Notes: generated by a model not told the origin, from the sequence alone. DNA of 42,934 nucleotides from Thermophilibacter provencensis (GCF_030372065.1 NZ_JAUDEA010000016.1:1-42934), one strand, 5' to 3'; counted from the first letter of the stretch, positions 8,015 to 16,360 are shown. Translations and numbers: made by a program.

Positions 8015-8718
8015 CACTCGTCACCCCTGCTGCCGTAGCGGCCAAGAAGGTAGAGCAGCTGCATGATGGAGGTGAGCGCCGCCGCAACGTAGGTAAGGGC
8101 GGCAGCGGTGAGCACCGAGCGGGCGCCCTTCTCGTCAAGGCCCGATCCATACGCGGAGAGGTAGGCCACCGCGCGGCGCGAGGCGTCAATCTCCACCGGA
8201 AGCGTCACGAGCTGGAACGCCACCGCTATGGCGAAGAGGGCAATGGCGAGCTTGACGAGGCCAAACATGTTGAGGAAGACGCCCATGAGAAGAACGACGA
8301 CCCACCCCTGCTGGGCGATGTTGACCACGGGGACGAGCGCCGTGCGCAGCCGGTAGAAGCCGTAGCCCTGGGCCGCCTGGATGGCATGGCCAGCCTCGTG
8401 GCAGGCAACGGCAACCGAGGCGACGGAGGCGCCGCGGTAGTTGTCATCCGAGAGGTGCAGGCGGTTGTCCCGAGGGTCGTAGTGGTCGGTCAGGCTGCCC
8501 GGCGTGCGCGTGATGCCCACGCCCTCGGCGCCGCCCTGCTCGAGCATGGCACGGGCGACGTCCGCCCCGGTGCCGGGAATGCCGGCGCGCACCTTGGACC
8601 ACTTGTTGTACGTGCTCCTGATATAGGCCTGGGCCGCTCCGCCAATGATCAGGGCGAAGAGCGCGACCATGAGGTAGCCCATGTCCATCCCGTAGCCAAA
8701 GCCATAGTAGAAAGGCAT
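8014..8718 (-). CDS. Membrane-bound neutral zinc metallopeptidase (YugP type)
   Basis: A 234-residue integral membrane protein with one N-terminal and several C-terminal hydrophobic segments. The zinc motif HEAGH is at 107-111 in VACHEAGHAIQ, and EIDASRRA further on may supply the third ligand. This arrangement matches the YugP/putative neutral zinc metallopeptidase family, of unknown substrate. A GGAGACGGG ribosome-binding site precedes the ATG. It lies between rnd and xseA and overlaps xseA by one base; the link to DNA metabolism is probably only co-transcription. Confidence 0.88.
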   Translation of the reverse strand: MPFYYGFGYGMDMGYLMVALFALIIGGAAQAYIRSTYNKWSKVRAGIPGTGADVARAMLEQGGAEGVGITRTPGSLTDHYDPRDNRLHLSDDNYRGASVASVAVACHEAGHAIQAAQGYGFYRLRTALVPVVNIAQQGWVVVLLMGVFLNMFGLVKLAIALFAIAVAFQLVTLPVEIDASRRAVAYLSAYGSGLDEKGARSVLTAAALTYVAAALTSIMQLLYLLGRYGSRGDE

Positions 8719-8789
8719 CCCGTCTCCAATCCTAGAGGTTGAGACTCATTCTACCCGGAGGGCCGGACAACAATTCGCGCGGGCGCGCG

Positions 8790-9920
8790 CTACAGCAGCT
8801 CGATCCGACCGGACTTGACGGTGAGGCCCACCTCGCCGGAGAGCAGCTGCGCGAGCGTGCGCCCCGCAAGCTCCCAGCGCCACCCGGAGGCAAGACGCGA
8901 GCTCCCTCGGTCCTGGAGGAACTCGAGCAGGTCGTCACGCGTGGCGATGAGCTGGGTGGCAACGCCGCTCTTCTCGGAGACGAGCCTCAGCACGGCGTAC
9001 ATGAGGTCGACCACGCCCTCGGCCTCCGCGGAGGGGCGGGCGTGCCTGGCCATCTTGGGGCACTCCTCCGCCGGACACGAGGCACCACGGGAGACGGCCT
9101 CGACGAGCGAGCGAGCGTCCCCCTCGGAGAGCTGCTCGGTGTTGCGGATGCGGCGCAGGCGCTCAGGGCTCGAGGGCGCGCGCTTGCAGACCTCGACGAT
9201 GACCTCGTCAGACATGACCCACTTGCGCGGGATGTCGCGCTCCGCGGCCACGCCCTCGCGCCATGCGCACACCTCGCGGGCTATGGCGAGCTGGCGTCGC
9301 GTAAGGGAGCTCGCCCGCTTGAGGCGCTGGTAGGCATCCCTCGGGTCGCGACAGATGCGAGAGGCGTCGCAGAGGCGCTCCATCTCGGGCTTCACCCACG
9401 AGAGGCGGTCCTTCTCGATGAGCGCGGACATCATCTGGTCGTAGATGCCCGGGAGATAGCGAACGTCATCCTCGGCGTAGGTGAGCTGCTCGGGGTCGAG
9501 CGGGCGCCGCGACCAGTCCGTGAGCGACTCCGCCTTGGCGAGGTGGACCCCGCAGTACGCCTCGACGAGCGAGCCGTAGCTGACCTGCTGGCGCATGCCG
9601 AGAAACGCCGCAACGAGCTGCGTGTCAAAGACGGGGGCGCACATCACGCCCATGCCGTCGTAGAGAACCTCGAGGTCCTGCGTGCAGGCATGGAAGACCT
9701 TGGTGATGGAGGGGCTCTCGAGAAGCGCGGCGAGCGGCGAGAGGTCCTCGATCGAGATGGGGTCGATGGCGGCGATGTCGTTGCCGGCGGCAACCTGCAC
9801 GAGGCAGAGCTTGGGGAAGAAGGTCCTCTCGCGGAGAAACTCCGTGTCGACGGCAAGGACCTTGGATGTTGCGGCGCGCTCGCAGAAAGCGATGAGCTCG
9901 TCCTGGGTTGAGAGGTACAA
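8790..9920 (-). CDS. rnd: Ribonuclease D
   Basis: A 376-residue 3'-5' exoribonuclease of the DEDDy group acting in tRNA 3'-end maturation. The metal-binding residues are visible: Asp25 and Glu27 in VDTEF, the aspartate in HACTQDLEVL, and YAEDDVRYLPGIYD. An HRDC domain follows at roughly 205-285. The only in-frame start ahead of the conserved exonuclease domain is TTG at 9920, because TGA closes the frame 6 codons upstream. No strong ribosome-binding site precedes it, so expression may be low. A cysteine-containing insertion (GASCPAEECPKMARH) follows the HRDC region. Confidence 0.9.
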   Translation of the reverse strand: MYLSTQDELIAFCERAATSKVLAVDTEFLRERTFFPKLCLVQVAAGNDIAAIDPISIEDLSPLAALLESPSITKVFHACTQDLEVLYDGMGVMCAPVFDTQLVAAFLGMRQQVSYGSLVEAYCGVHLAKAESLTDWSRRPLDPEQLTYAEDDVRYLPGIYDQMMSALIEKDRLSWVKPEMERLCDASRICRDPRDAYQRLKRASSLTRRQLAIAREVCAWREGVAAERDIPRKWVMSDEVIVEVCKRAPSSPERLRRIRNTEQLSEGDARSLVEAVSRGASCPAEECPKMARHARPSAEAEGVVDLMYAVLRLVSEKSGVATQLIATRDDLLEFLQDRGSSRLASGWRWELAGRTLAQLLSGEVGLTVKSGRIELL

Positions 9921-10033
9921 AGACGCTCGATTCTCTCATGCGGTGATTGGGTACACTTTTGGAACGACGGCCAAGGCCGACGGCACCCTATGATACAAAA
10001 ACTGTCGCATCGCTTCTTATGGGGAGGAAAGCC

Positions 10034-11005
10034 GTGCGCACGCTCATCATCCACAATCCAAAGTCGGGCTTTGGCTCCGATGCCGTCTTCCAGTTTGCGC
10101 GCGCCCTCGTGCGCGGCGGCGACGAGTGCGTCCTCAGAATCCTCGCGGGGGGCTTTATCGCGCGCGAGGCCTGTGCGGACGCGGAGGACTTTGACCTTGT
10201 CGTCGTCTCCGGCGGGGACGGCACCGTGGCGGCGCTGCTCTACGAGCTTCGCGGGCGAGACGTGCCCGCCTGCGTGTTTCCCTCGGGAACCGCAAACCTC
10301 CTGTGCGCCAACATCGGCAACGCGCCCGAGCCCTCCGCTCTTGCGCGCGCCTGTCGCAAGGGAAGGACGGCCGAGCTCGACCTCGGAGAGATTTCCTGGA
10401 CGGACGAGGGCGGCAACCACGTGGTCCGAGGCTTTGGCCTCATGTCCGGCACGGGCTTTGACGCCCAGCTCATGCAGGCCGCGCTCCCCAACAAGGCCAT
10501 CATGGGCCAAGCCGCCTACTTTGCCGCGGCGCTTGCCAACCCCCGCCCCGAGGTCGAGCACTTCAGCATCACCGTTGACGGCCGCACCTACGAGCGCGAC
10601 GGCATCACCTGCCTTGTGGCAAACAACGCCATGATCCAGGGGGACATCCAGCTCGTTCCCAACTGCCGCATGGACGACGGCATGCTCGACGTCATCATGG
10701 TTGAGACCTCAGACGCCGCCCAGCTGCTCAAGCCCCTCGCCTTTGGGCTCGTTGACCGAAGCGGCAAGGCGATGGGCCGGCCCCACCTTGAGAGCTTCTC
10801 GGGCCGCAAGATCCGCGTTGAGTGCTCGCACCCCGTTCCCATCGAGGTTGATGGCGAGGTCGTGAGCGGGCTCGTGCGCTCCTACGAGGCCCGCGTCCTG
10901 CCGCGCGCCGTTCGTCTCGTCGTGGACGCCATGAGCCCCTACGGAGGCACGGACGACGCCCCCTCCCGCTTTGGGGACTCCGACGTCATCGCCTACCCAA
11001 AGTAA
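10034..11005 (+). CDS. Diacylglycerol kinase family lipid kinase (YegS/DgkB type)
   Basis: A 323-residue kinase with the DAGK catalytic domain: NPKSGFG near the start, VVSGGDGTVAALL for ATP binding, and FPSGTANLL. The C-terminal half (IEVDGEVV) matches the family's second domain. The family phosphorylates diacylglycerol or related lipids at the membrane. Several in-frame starts exist. GTG at 10034 was chosen because GGGGAGG (10021-10027) lies 6 nt ahead of it and the protein then begins VRTLIIHNPKSG. A TATGAT hexamer at 9989-9994 may be the -10 box; no good -35 is seen. It is divergent from rnd. Confidence 0.9.
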   Translation: MRTLIIHNPKSGFGSDAVFQFARALVRGGDECVLRILAGGFIAREACADAEDFDLVVVSGGDGTVAALLYELRGRDVPACVFPSGTANLLCANIGNAPEPSALARACRKGRTAELDLGEISWTDEGGNHVVRGFGLMSGTGFDAQLMQAALPNKAIMGQAAYFAAALANPRPEVEHFSITVDGRTYERDGITCLVANNAMIQGDIQLVPNCRMDDGMLDVIMVETSDAAQLLKPLAFGLVDRSGKAMGRPHLESFSGRKIRVECSHPVPIEVDGEVVSGLVRSYEARVLPRAVRLVVDAMSPYGGTDDAPSRFGDSDVIAYPK

Positions 11006-11017
11006 CGCCCGCAGGCC

Positions 11018-11329
11018 CTATATCACGAGGCCCAGCAGCGCATAGGCAACCATGCCCGCGAGGGCGCACCAGATGAGCGAGCCGGTCTTTCTGGCCACCG
11101 CAACCACGAGCGCCGCAGCGAGAAGCGCGGGCACCGATATCCCTGCGACCGGGTCAAAGAGGTCGTTGGCAACGAGCGCCGCAAAGGCGGCCACGGGGAT
11201 GAGGCCGAGGGCCTCGCTCACCCGCGGCGAGAGCTCGCGGCCCTTGAGCGCAAAGAGCGGGACGCACCGGCAGACCAGGATGACCGCGAGCACGCTCAGG
11301 TAGAACACGAGGAACTCGCCCTGGCTCAT
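11018..11329 (-). CDS. azlD: AzlD-like branched-chain amino acid exporter small subunit
   Basis: A 103-residue protein with three or four hydrophobic segments and the family block VCRCVPLFALKGRELSP followed by GLIPVAAFAALV. AzlD pairs with AzlC to export branched-chain amino acids or analogues. The frame is open far upstream, but MSQGEFLVF at 11329 overlaps the azlC stop by 4 bp (ATGA) and gives the family length. It converges on the lipid kinase gene with only 12 bp between stop codons. Confidence 0.88.
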   Translation of the reverse strand: MSQGEFLVFYLSVLAVILVCRCVPLFALKGRELSPRVSEALGLIPVAAFAALVANDLFDPVAGISVPALLAAALVVAVARKTGSLIWCALAGMVAYALLGLVI

Positions 11330-12027
11330 CGCTCCCCTCCCCGCCCCCTGCGCACCGCGCCCGCAACGAGCCCGGCCGCAACGCCGATGAGCGCACCAAG
11401 AAGGACCGCAAGCGATCCCGCGCCCAGCGCCTTGAGCGCGACCACGCCCGCGACCGACGCGACGGCAACGACCGCGGTGACGCGGTCCCAGCGCTGCCCC
11501 GCGAGCAGGCACACGAAGATGGACGTCATCGCAAACGACATCACGGCCGTGGGGATGGCGAGCGCCGGCCCCACGGCGGCGCCGAGCGCGTTGGCCGCGG
11601 CCCAGGAGAGCATGCTCGTAACGTTCACCGCCGTGGCGCGCGAGACGTCCCACTCCCCCGCCGAGGCAAAGCACTCGAGGTTGACGCCAAAGCTCTCGTC
11701 GGTCACCGTGGCCGCAAAGAGGAGCGCGAGCGGCTTGGGCGCGCGAGAGGCATACGGGGAGAGCGCGGCCGAGTAGAGCAGCTGGCGCGTGCTCACGAGT
11801 GCCACGCTCGCGATCATGGAGACAACGGGCGTCCCCGCAAGCGCGAGCGAGGCCATCATGAACTGCCCCGCACCCGAGTAGAACGTCGCGGAGAGGAGAA
11901 ACGCAGCCGCCGGGGAGACGCCCACCTCCGCCGCCATGACGCCACAGGGGATGCCTATGGCAACGTAGCCGAGCATGATGGGGAGCGCCACCGGGAGGGC
12001 GGCGCGAACGTCATCGCGAAGGCCCAT
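11326..12027 (-). CDS. azlC: AzlC-like branched-chain amino acid exporter large subunit
   Basis: A 233-residue integral membrane protein. The N-terminal LPIMLGYVAIGIPCGVMAAEVG, SATFYSGAGQFMMASL and STRQLLYSAALSPY are AzlC signatures. With AzlD it would form a branched-chain amino-acid efflux system in the cytoplasmic membrane. Its ATG lies 3 bp after the stop of the oxidoreductase gene, so the three genes form an operon. Substrate is from family knowledge, not from this sequence. Confidence 0.92.
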   Translation of the reverse strand: MGLRDDVRAALPVALPIMLGYVAIGIPCGVMAAEVGVSPAAAFLLSATFYSGAGQFMMASLALAGTPVVSMIASVALVSTRQLLYSAALSPYASRAPKPLALLFAATVTDESFGVNLECFASAGEWDVSRATAVNVTSMLSWAAANALGAAVGPALAIPTAVMSFAMTSIFVCLLAGQRWDRVTAVVAVASVAGVVALKALGAGSLAVLLGALIGVAAGLVAGAVRRGRGGER

Positions 12028-12030
12028 GGG

Positions 12031-13086
12031 CTAGCCGAGGTCCGCCGGGAAGCGCACGCCCGCCTGCGAGCGGATCTGGTCCATCACGGCAAGCGAGTCG
12101 AGCGTGACGCGCTCAAAGCGCTCGCGGGCGGCAAGGGCGCGCTCGTCTCCCAGCACGGCGGCCACAAAGTCGTCGATCTCGCAGACCATGTCGTTTTCCG
12201 GCATGGGAACCTCAAGGCGCCTTCCCCGGGCGCTCTCCACGCGAAACACCTGGCCCTTGTCCTCGTGCTCGTAGAGCCTGAGGTCAACGGGACCGGAGGT
12301 CGGCTCCCAGGTGAGCGTCGCCCGCTCGCCCTCCACCTGCGAGGGCAGGACGTCGTCGCTCGTCTTGCCGTAGGAGAGGCTCACGACCTTGTCGCCATAG
12401 CCCAGGAGCGCCTCGCCGGCAAGGTCAATGGCGGAGCACGGGTCATCCGGGGCGCAGCCGGGAACGACGGACGTGACGGAGAGGGCGCGCACGACATCGG
12501 GCTTCCCAAAGAGCGCGATCGCGGGCTCCACGCAGTAGACGCCAATGTCCATGAGCGCGCCCGCGGACATGCGCGGGTCAAAGATGTTGATGCGCTCGCC
12601 CGCCAACAGGCGCCCCATGCGCGAGGTGACCTTGGAGAAGCGCAGGGTTGCCAGGCGAACGGGGCCCAGCTCATGGGCCACGATCTTCTCGATGGCGGAA
12701 AACGTTGGCGTGTGGAGGTTGCGCGTGGCCTCCAGGGCAACCACGCCCGCCGCGCGGGCGGCGTCAAAGACCCCGCGGGCCTCGCGCTCGTTGGACGCAA
12801 AGGCCTTCTCCACGAGCACATGCTTGCCGCCCACGATCATCTTGAGCGCCTGGGGCGCGTGCAGGGCGTTGGGACTCGCCACGTAGACGGCGTCAACCTC
12901 AGGGCTTCTCGCCAGCTCGTCGAGGCTGTCAAAGAAGCTCGACGCTCCGCGCGGCTCGCCAAAGGAGCGCGCCCGGGCAAGATCGCGCGAGTAGGTCCCC
13001 ACAAGCTCGGCGCCCTCGCTCTGAGCCAGCGCATCGCAGAAGCGCTCGCATATGCCGCTCGTGCCAATGGTCGCAAACCTGAGCAT
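12031..13086 (-). CDS. Gfo/Idh/MocA family NAD(P)-dependent oxidoreductase
   Basis: A 351-residue enzyme with an N-terminal Rossmann fold (ATIGTSGICERF) and the family's lysine motif, here EKAF at 93-96 rather than the common EKP. The C-terminal alpha/beta domain has GALMDIGVYCVEPA. Members oxidise or reduce sugars, inositols or dihydrodiols; the substrate cannot be read here. The ATG at 13086 follows GGGAG and starts the Rossmann strand, so the 22-codon upstream extension was dropped. It is the first gene of an operon with azlCD, which is not an obvious functional partner. Confidence 0.9.
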   Translation of the reverse strand: MLRFATIGTSGICERFCDALAQSEGAELVGTYSRDLARARSFGEPRGASSFFDSLDELARSPEVDAVYVASPNALHAPQALKMIVGGKHVLVEKAFASNEREARGVFDAARAAGVVALEATRNLHTPTFSAIEKIVAHELGPVRLATLRFSKVTSRMGRLLAGERINIFDPRMSAGALMDIGVYCVEPAIALFGKPDVVRALSVTSVVPGCAPDDPCSAIDLAGEALLGYGDKVVSLSYGKTSDDVLPSQVEGERATLTWEPTSGPVDLRLYEHEDKGQVFRVESARGRRLEVPMPENDMVCEIDDFVAAVLGDERALAARERFERVTLDSLAVMDQIRSQAGVRFPADLG

Positions 13087-13200
13087 GGACGTTGCTCCCT
13101 TCCCCGTGCCGGTGAAGCCCAATTCTACACCGTGCGCAATTCTCGCACCCATCCCAACAAGCTGCTAAGGTGTAGCAAGACACTTTGATCTGGGGGTCAT

Positions 13201-13914
13201 ATGTACGCTTTCGAGGGACGCGTTCGCTACAGCGAGTGCGACGAGGCCGGACGGCTCTCGCTCGTCTCGGCAATGAACTACCTGCAGGACTGCTCCACGT
13301 TTCAGTCCGCCGAGCTCGGCCAGGGCATAGGGAGCCTCACCGACCGCCGCCTTGCCTGGGTGCTCGCAAACTGGGCCATCGAGGTGACCCGCCTCCCGCG
13401 CTTTGGCGAGAAGATCCGCGTCTCCACCTGGTGCTACGAGATGTCGCGCGCGCACGCGCTCAGGAACTTCCGGATCGAGGAAGCCTCCGGAGCAACGCTC
13501 GTGAGCGCCGACTCCCAGTGGTTTGTCTTTGACGTGGAGAGCGGGCACGCCACGCGCGTTCCCGACGACCAGCGCGTCTACCTCAGCGAGGAGCCCCGCC
13601 TCGACATGGCGCCCCTCGCCCGTAGGATTCGCGTGAGCGGAGAGGGCGAGGCGGCCCCCTGCGTGAAGGTGGCGCAGAGCTATCTCGACACCAACCATCA
13701 CGTGAACAACGCCCAGTACGTGAGGCTTGCGCTCGACGCCCTCGAGTCCCTCGGGCACGAGGCGCCGCTCGGGAGGATCCAGGTCCAGTATCGCTCGATG
13801 GCACTTCTCGGCGACGTTGTTGCCGCGCGCGCCTTTGCGTGCGAGGGCGGCTGGGACGTCGTGCTCTCCGACGAGAGCGGCTCCACGTACGCCATCGTCA
13901 GGCTTCAGGCATAG
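13201..13914 (+). CDS. Acyl-ACP thioesterase (FatA/FatB-like, hotdog fold)
   Basis: A 237-residue protein matching bacterial acyl-ACP thioesterases, which release free fatty acids from acyl carrier protein. Two hotdog domains are apparent. The first begins RVRYSECDEAGRLSLVSAMN and includes LAWVLANWAIEV; the second has YLDTNHHVNNAQYVRLALD, where Asn and His form part of the active site. ATG follows a G-rich site in TCTGGGGGTCAT. It heads a plus-strand group with the Nudix gene 9 bp later. A 7-bp inverted repeat (CTACACC at 13125-13131, GGTGTAG at 13169-13175) lies between it and the divergent oxidoreductase gene. Confidence 0.9.
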   Translation: MYAFEGRVRYSECDEAGRLSLVSAMNYLQDCSTFQSAELGQGIGSLTDRRLAWVLANWAIEVTRLPRFGEKIRVSTWCYEMSRAHALRNFRIEEASGATLVSADSQWFVFDVESGHATRVPDDQRVYLSEEPRLDMAPLARRIRVSGEGEAAPCVKVAQSYLDTNHHVNNAQYVRLALDALESLGHEAPLGRIQVQYRSMALLGDVVAARAFACEGGWDVVLSDESGSTYAIVRLQA

Positions 13915-13923
13915 GAGGAATCC

Positions 13924-14343
13924 ATGAACATCCATGTTGCCGCCGCACTCATCAACCAGGACGGACGGCTGCTCGCCGCCCAGCGCTCAACGGGATCCCA
14001 GGCCGGCGCCTGGGAGCTCCCCGGCGGTAAGGTCGAGGAGGGCGAGTCCTCCGTCGAGGCCCTTCGCAGGGAGATCGGCGAGGAGCTCTCGTGCGAGGTA
14101 CGCTCGGCGTGGCTCTACGACACCGTTGAGTTTGACTACCCGGAGTTCCACCTCACGATGGACTGCTACATCACGAGGCTCGACCCCGAGGCGCACCCCA
14201 GCTGCGACCCGGAGGTGCACTCCGAGCTGCGCTGGCTCGCCCGAGACGAGCTCTTTGACGTTGAGTGGCTGCCGGCAGACGTGGACCTTCTCCGCGGCCT
14301 TGCGTACTACTGGGACGAGGCGTTCTCGGACCAGCTCCTCTAG
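13924..14343 (+). CDS. Nudix hydrolase (MutT/CTP pyrophosphohydrolase type)
   Basis: A 139-residue cytosolic hydrolase of nucleoside diphosphate-linked compounds. The complete Nudix box is visible: GGKVEEGESS followed by VEALRREIGEEL, with the catalytic REIGEE glutamates. Size and the start MNIHVAAALI resemble MutT-like (deoxy)nucleoside triphosphate pyrophosphatases that clean damaged nucleotides. The ribosome-binding site AGGAGG is strong, and the gene starts 9 bp after the thioesterase. The exact substrate is unknown. Confidence 0.92.
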   Translation: MNIHVAAALINQDGRLLAAQRSTGSQAGAWELPGGKVEEGESSVEALRREIGEELSCEVRSAWLYDTVEFDYPEFHLTMDCYITRLDPEAHPSCDPEVHSELRWLARDELFDVEWLPADVDLLRGLAYYWDEAFSDQLL

Positions 14344-14374
14344 CGGGCCGCGCCCGCGTGTCCGGCGCGCTTGC

Positions 14375-14380
14375 TATGAT
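14375..14380 (+). promoter_or_regulatory. Extended -10 promoter ahead of the membrane protein and thyA
   Basis: TTGCTATGAT contains TATGAT with an upstream TG one base away, an extended -10. It lies 22 bp before the start of the 14403 gene. No convincing -35 is seen, as is usual with an extended -10. Confidence 0.45.
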
Positions 14381-14402
14381 GGACTGAGACGAAAGGAGCT
14401 CC

Positions 14403-14738
14403 ATGAGCGAAGAGATCAACGAGACCCCTCAGGTCGTCGACCCCGTCATAGAGAGCGCGAGCGCCACCACGAGCCCCGACAACTCAAACTCGGGCCACGC
14501 CGCCTACGTCATCTTTGGCTGCGGCATCGCCCTTCTCGTCATCCTGACGCTGGGGCTCTCGAGCTGCGTCTCCACCGTCTCCAAGCTCGTGGTGAACGAC
14601 CATGCCCTCGACCACGGCAACGGCTACGAGCTCTACTACGACCACGACGGATACGACGGGTACGACGACTACGACTACCTCGATGACTTTGGACTCGAGT
14701 TTGACTACTACTTCAACAGCGGCATGACGGCCCGCTAG
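14403..14738 (+). CDS. Small single-pass membrane protein with an Asp/Tyr-rich tail
   Basis: Not recognised as a known family. The 111 residues contain an acidic, Ser/Thr-rich N-terminus (1-30), one hydrophobic segment (about 33-55, ending in SSC) and a C-terminal tail (77-103) made almost only of Asp, Tyr and Gly (for example HDGYDGYDDYDYLDD). GAAAGGAG precedes the ATG, supporting a real gene. It lies 16 bp before thyA and is probably co-transcribed with it. The tail could bind cations or be a tyrosine-rich surface, but no function can be assigned. Confidence 0.75.
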   Translation: MSEEINETPQVVDPVIESASATTSPDNSNSGHAAYVIFGCGIALLVILTLGLSSCVSTVSKLVVNDHALDHGNGYELYYDHDGYDGYDDYDYLDDFGLEFDYYFNSGMTAR

Positions 14739-14754
14739 TCCCAGCTGGAGCAAC

Positions 14755-15603
14755 ATGAGCAAAGCAGACGACATCTTCATCGCAATGTGCTCGGACATCA
14801 TCGAGCACGGGACCACCACCGAGGGCCAGAAGGTGCGCCCGCGCTGGGAGGACGGTACCCCCGCCTACACCATCAAGCGCTTTGGCGTGTGCAACCGCTA
14901 CGACCTGCGCGAGGAGTTTCCGGCGCTCACGCTGCGCCGCACGGCCCTCAAGTCCGCGATGGACGAGGTTCTGTGGATCTACCAGCGCAAGTCCAACAAC
15001 ATCCACGACCTCAACTCGCACATCTGGGACGAGTGGGCCGACGAGACCGGCTCGATCGGCAAGGCGTACGGCTACCAGGTTGGCGTGAAGTCCCACTACT
15101 CCGACGGCGACTTTGACCAGATGGACCGCGTCCTCAAGGACCTGCGCGAGAACCCCTACTCGCGTCGCATCATGACGAACCTCTACACGTTCTCAGACCT
15201 CCACGAGATGAACCTCTACCCCTGCGCCTACAACGCCATCTACAACGTGACGCAGGAGCCCGGCGAGAACCGCCCCACCCTCAACATGGTGCTCGTCCAG
15301 CGCAGCCAGGACGTGCTTGCGGCCAACAACTGGAACGTCTGCCAGTACGCCATTCTCCTCATGATGGTGGCGCAGGTGAGCAACATGAACGCCGGCGAGC
15401 TCGTCCACATGATCGCGGACGCCCACATCTACGACCGTCACGTGGACATCATCCGCGAGCTCATCTCGCGCCTCACGTTCCCGGCGCCAAAGGTGAGCCT
15501 CAACCCCGAGGTCACGAACTTCTACGACTTCACCACCGACGACCTCATCGTCGAGAACTACGAGCACGGCCCGCAGGTCAAGAACATCCCGATCGCGGTG
15601 TAA
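14755..15603 (+). CDS. thyA: Thymidylate synthase (ThyA type)
   Basis: A 282-residue enzyme converting dUMP and 5,10-methylene-THF to dTMP and dihydrofolate. Family marks are RRIMTNLY, the catalytic Cys157 in LYPCAYNAIYNV, the QRSQDV block with NWNV for dUMP binding, and AHIYDRH. The residue after the catalytic Cys is Ala where E. coli ThyA has His, so it belongs to a divergent ThyA branch rather than being inactive. FolA, which recycles the dihydrofolate product, is the next gene, 259 bp downstream past two palindromic repeats. Confidence 0.95.
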   Translation: MSKADDIFIAMCSDIIEHGTTTEGQKVRPRWEDGTPAYTIKRFGVCNRYDLREEFPALTLRRTALKSAMDEVLWIYQRKSNNIHDLNSHIWDEWADETGSIGKAYGYQVGVKSHYSDGDFDQMDRVLKDLRENPYSRRIMTNLYTFSDLHEMNLYPCAYNAIYNVTQEPGENRPTLNMVLVQRSQDVLAANNWNVCQYAILLMMVAQVSNMNAGELVHMIADAHIYDRHVDIIRELISRLTFPAPKVSLNPEVTNFYDFTTDDLIVENYEHGPQVKNIPIAV

Positions 15604-15614
15604 CGGAGCTGGCC

Positions 15615-15714
15615 GGCGAGAAGGGCTGGAGTAATGCCCCGTGCTCAAACAGCTTCGGCGCACAGAGCGCGCCTGCAGAACTGCGCGCGGGGCAATGCGC
15701 CGGGCCTTCTCGCC
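15615..15714. repeat. Conserved-loop palindrome, copy 1 (thyA-folA)
   Basis: Arms GGCGAGAAGG... (15615-15640) and ...CCTTCTCGCC (15689-15714) pair at 21 of 26 positions. The core contains GTGCTCAAACAGCTTCGGC, CACAGAGCGC and GCCTGCAGAACTGCGCGCGG and can itself fold (GGCGC with GCGCC, CAGCTTC with GAACTG). Two core blocks, 23 nt (15637-15659) and 20 nt (15671-15690), are identical to the copy inside iorA. Confidence 0.85.
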
Positions 15715-15729
15715 TACCCTTTTCGGCTC

Positions 15730-15843
15730 GACGGCCCTGACGCTTTGTCCCGCCGCGAGTTCCGCATGAGCCGGAGGCGACTTAATGTCGCCTCCGTGCG
15801 AAGAGGACTGTCCGAGCGCCGGGGCAATGCGCCGGGCCGCCCC
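15730..15843. repeat. Conserved-loop palindrome, copy 2 (inverted, degenerate)
   Basis: In the opposite orientation, GCCGCGAGTTCCGC begins the core and GTCCGAGCGCCGGGGC ends it, matching the ends of the copy at 32816-32915. The apical part has been replaced by a perfect 10-bp hairpin CGGAGGCGAC-TTAAT-GTCGCCTCCG (15772-15796). The outer arms (15730-15751, 15821-15843) pair imperfectly, as if decaying. Its right arm GGGGCAATGCGCCGGGCC repeats that of copy 1. Confidence 0.65.
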
Positions 15844-15862
15844 TCACAGAAAGGTATGAGAG

Positions 15863-16360
15863 ATGACATGCAAGCTGAGCGCGATCGTTGCGGTGTGCGA
15901 TGACTGGGGCATCGGGCTCGATGGGGGGATGGTCGTCGAGAACCGCGAGGACATGAGGCACTTTGTCGCCTGCACCACGGGTCATCCCGTCATCATGGGG
16001 CGACGGACGCTCGAGAGCTTTCCGGGAGGGCGCCCGCTCAAGAATCGGCGCAACATCGTGCTGACGCGCGACCCGTCCTTCTCGCGCGAGGGCGTTGAAG
16101 CGGTTCACTCCGTTGAGGAGGCGCTCGATGCCGTGGCCGGAGAGGACGAGGCGTGGGTCATCGGGGGCGATCAGGTCTATCGCCAGCTTCTCCCCCGCTG
16201 CGAGCGGGCCGTCGTCACGTGCAACCACTGCGTGCGTCCCGTTGATAGCTGGTTTCCCAACCTTGACGAGAACCCCGAGTGGGAGGTTGCGGACGTGCGA
16301 GAGGGCGGCGCCACGCCCGAGGGCGTTGGGTTTGAGTTTGTGACGTATTGCCGCGCCTGA
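15863..16360 (+). CDS. folA: Dihydrofolate reductase
   Basis: A 165-residue NADPH-dependent enzyme that reduces dihydrofolate to tetrahydrofolate. WGIGLDGGM (Trp and Gly loop), the acidic residue in REDMRHF, HPVIMGRRTLESF for NADPH binding, and AWVIGGDQVYRQLLP are all standard. The ATG at 15863 follows GAAAGG. It follows thyA on the same strand, but a 259-bp stretch with two large palindromes separates them, so co-transcription is uncertain. Confidence 0.95.
   Translation: MTCKLSAIVAVCDDWGIGLDGGMVVENREDMRHFVACTTGHPVIMGRRTLESFPGGRPLKNRRNIVLTRDPSFSREGVEAVHSVEEALDAVAGEDEAWVIGGDQVYRQLLPRCERAVVTCNHCVRPVDSWFPNLDENPEWEVADVREGGATPEGVGFEFVTYCRA

Noticed and set aside
15615..15843. Small coding gene between thyA and folA
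   Set aside because: The open frames there translate the palindrome cores and recur wherever the repeat occurs, in different frames, so they are repeat-derived.
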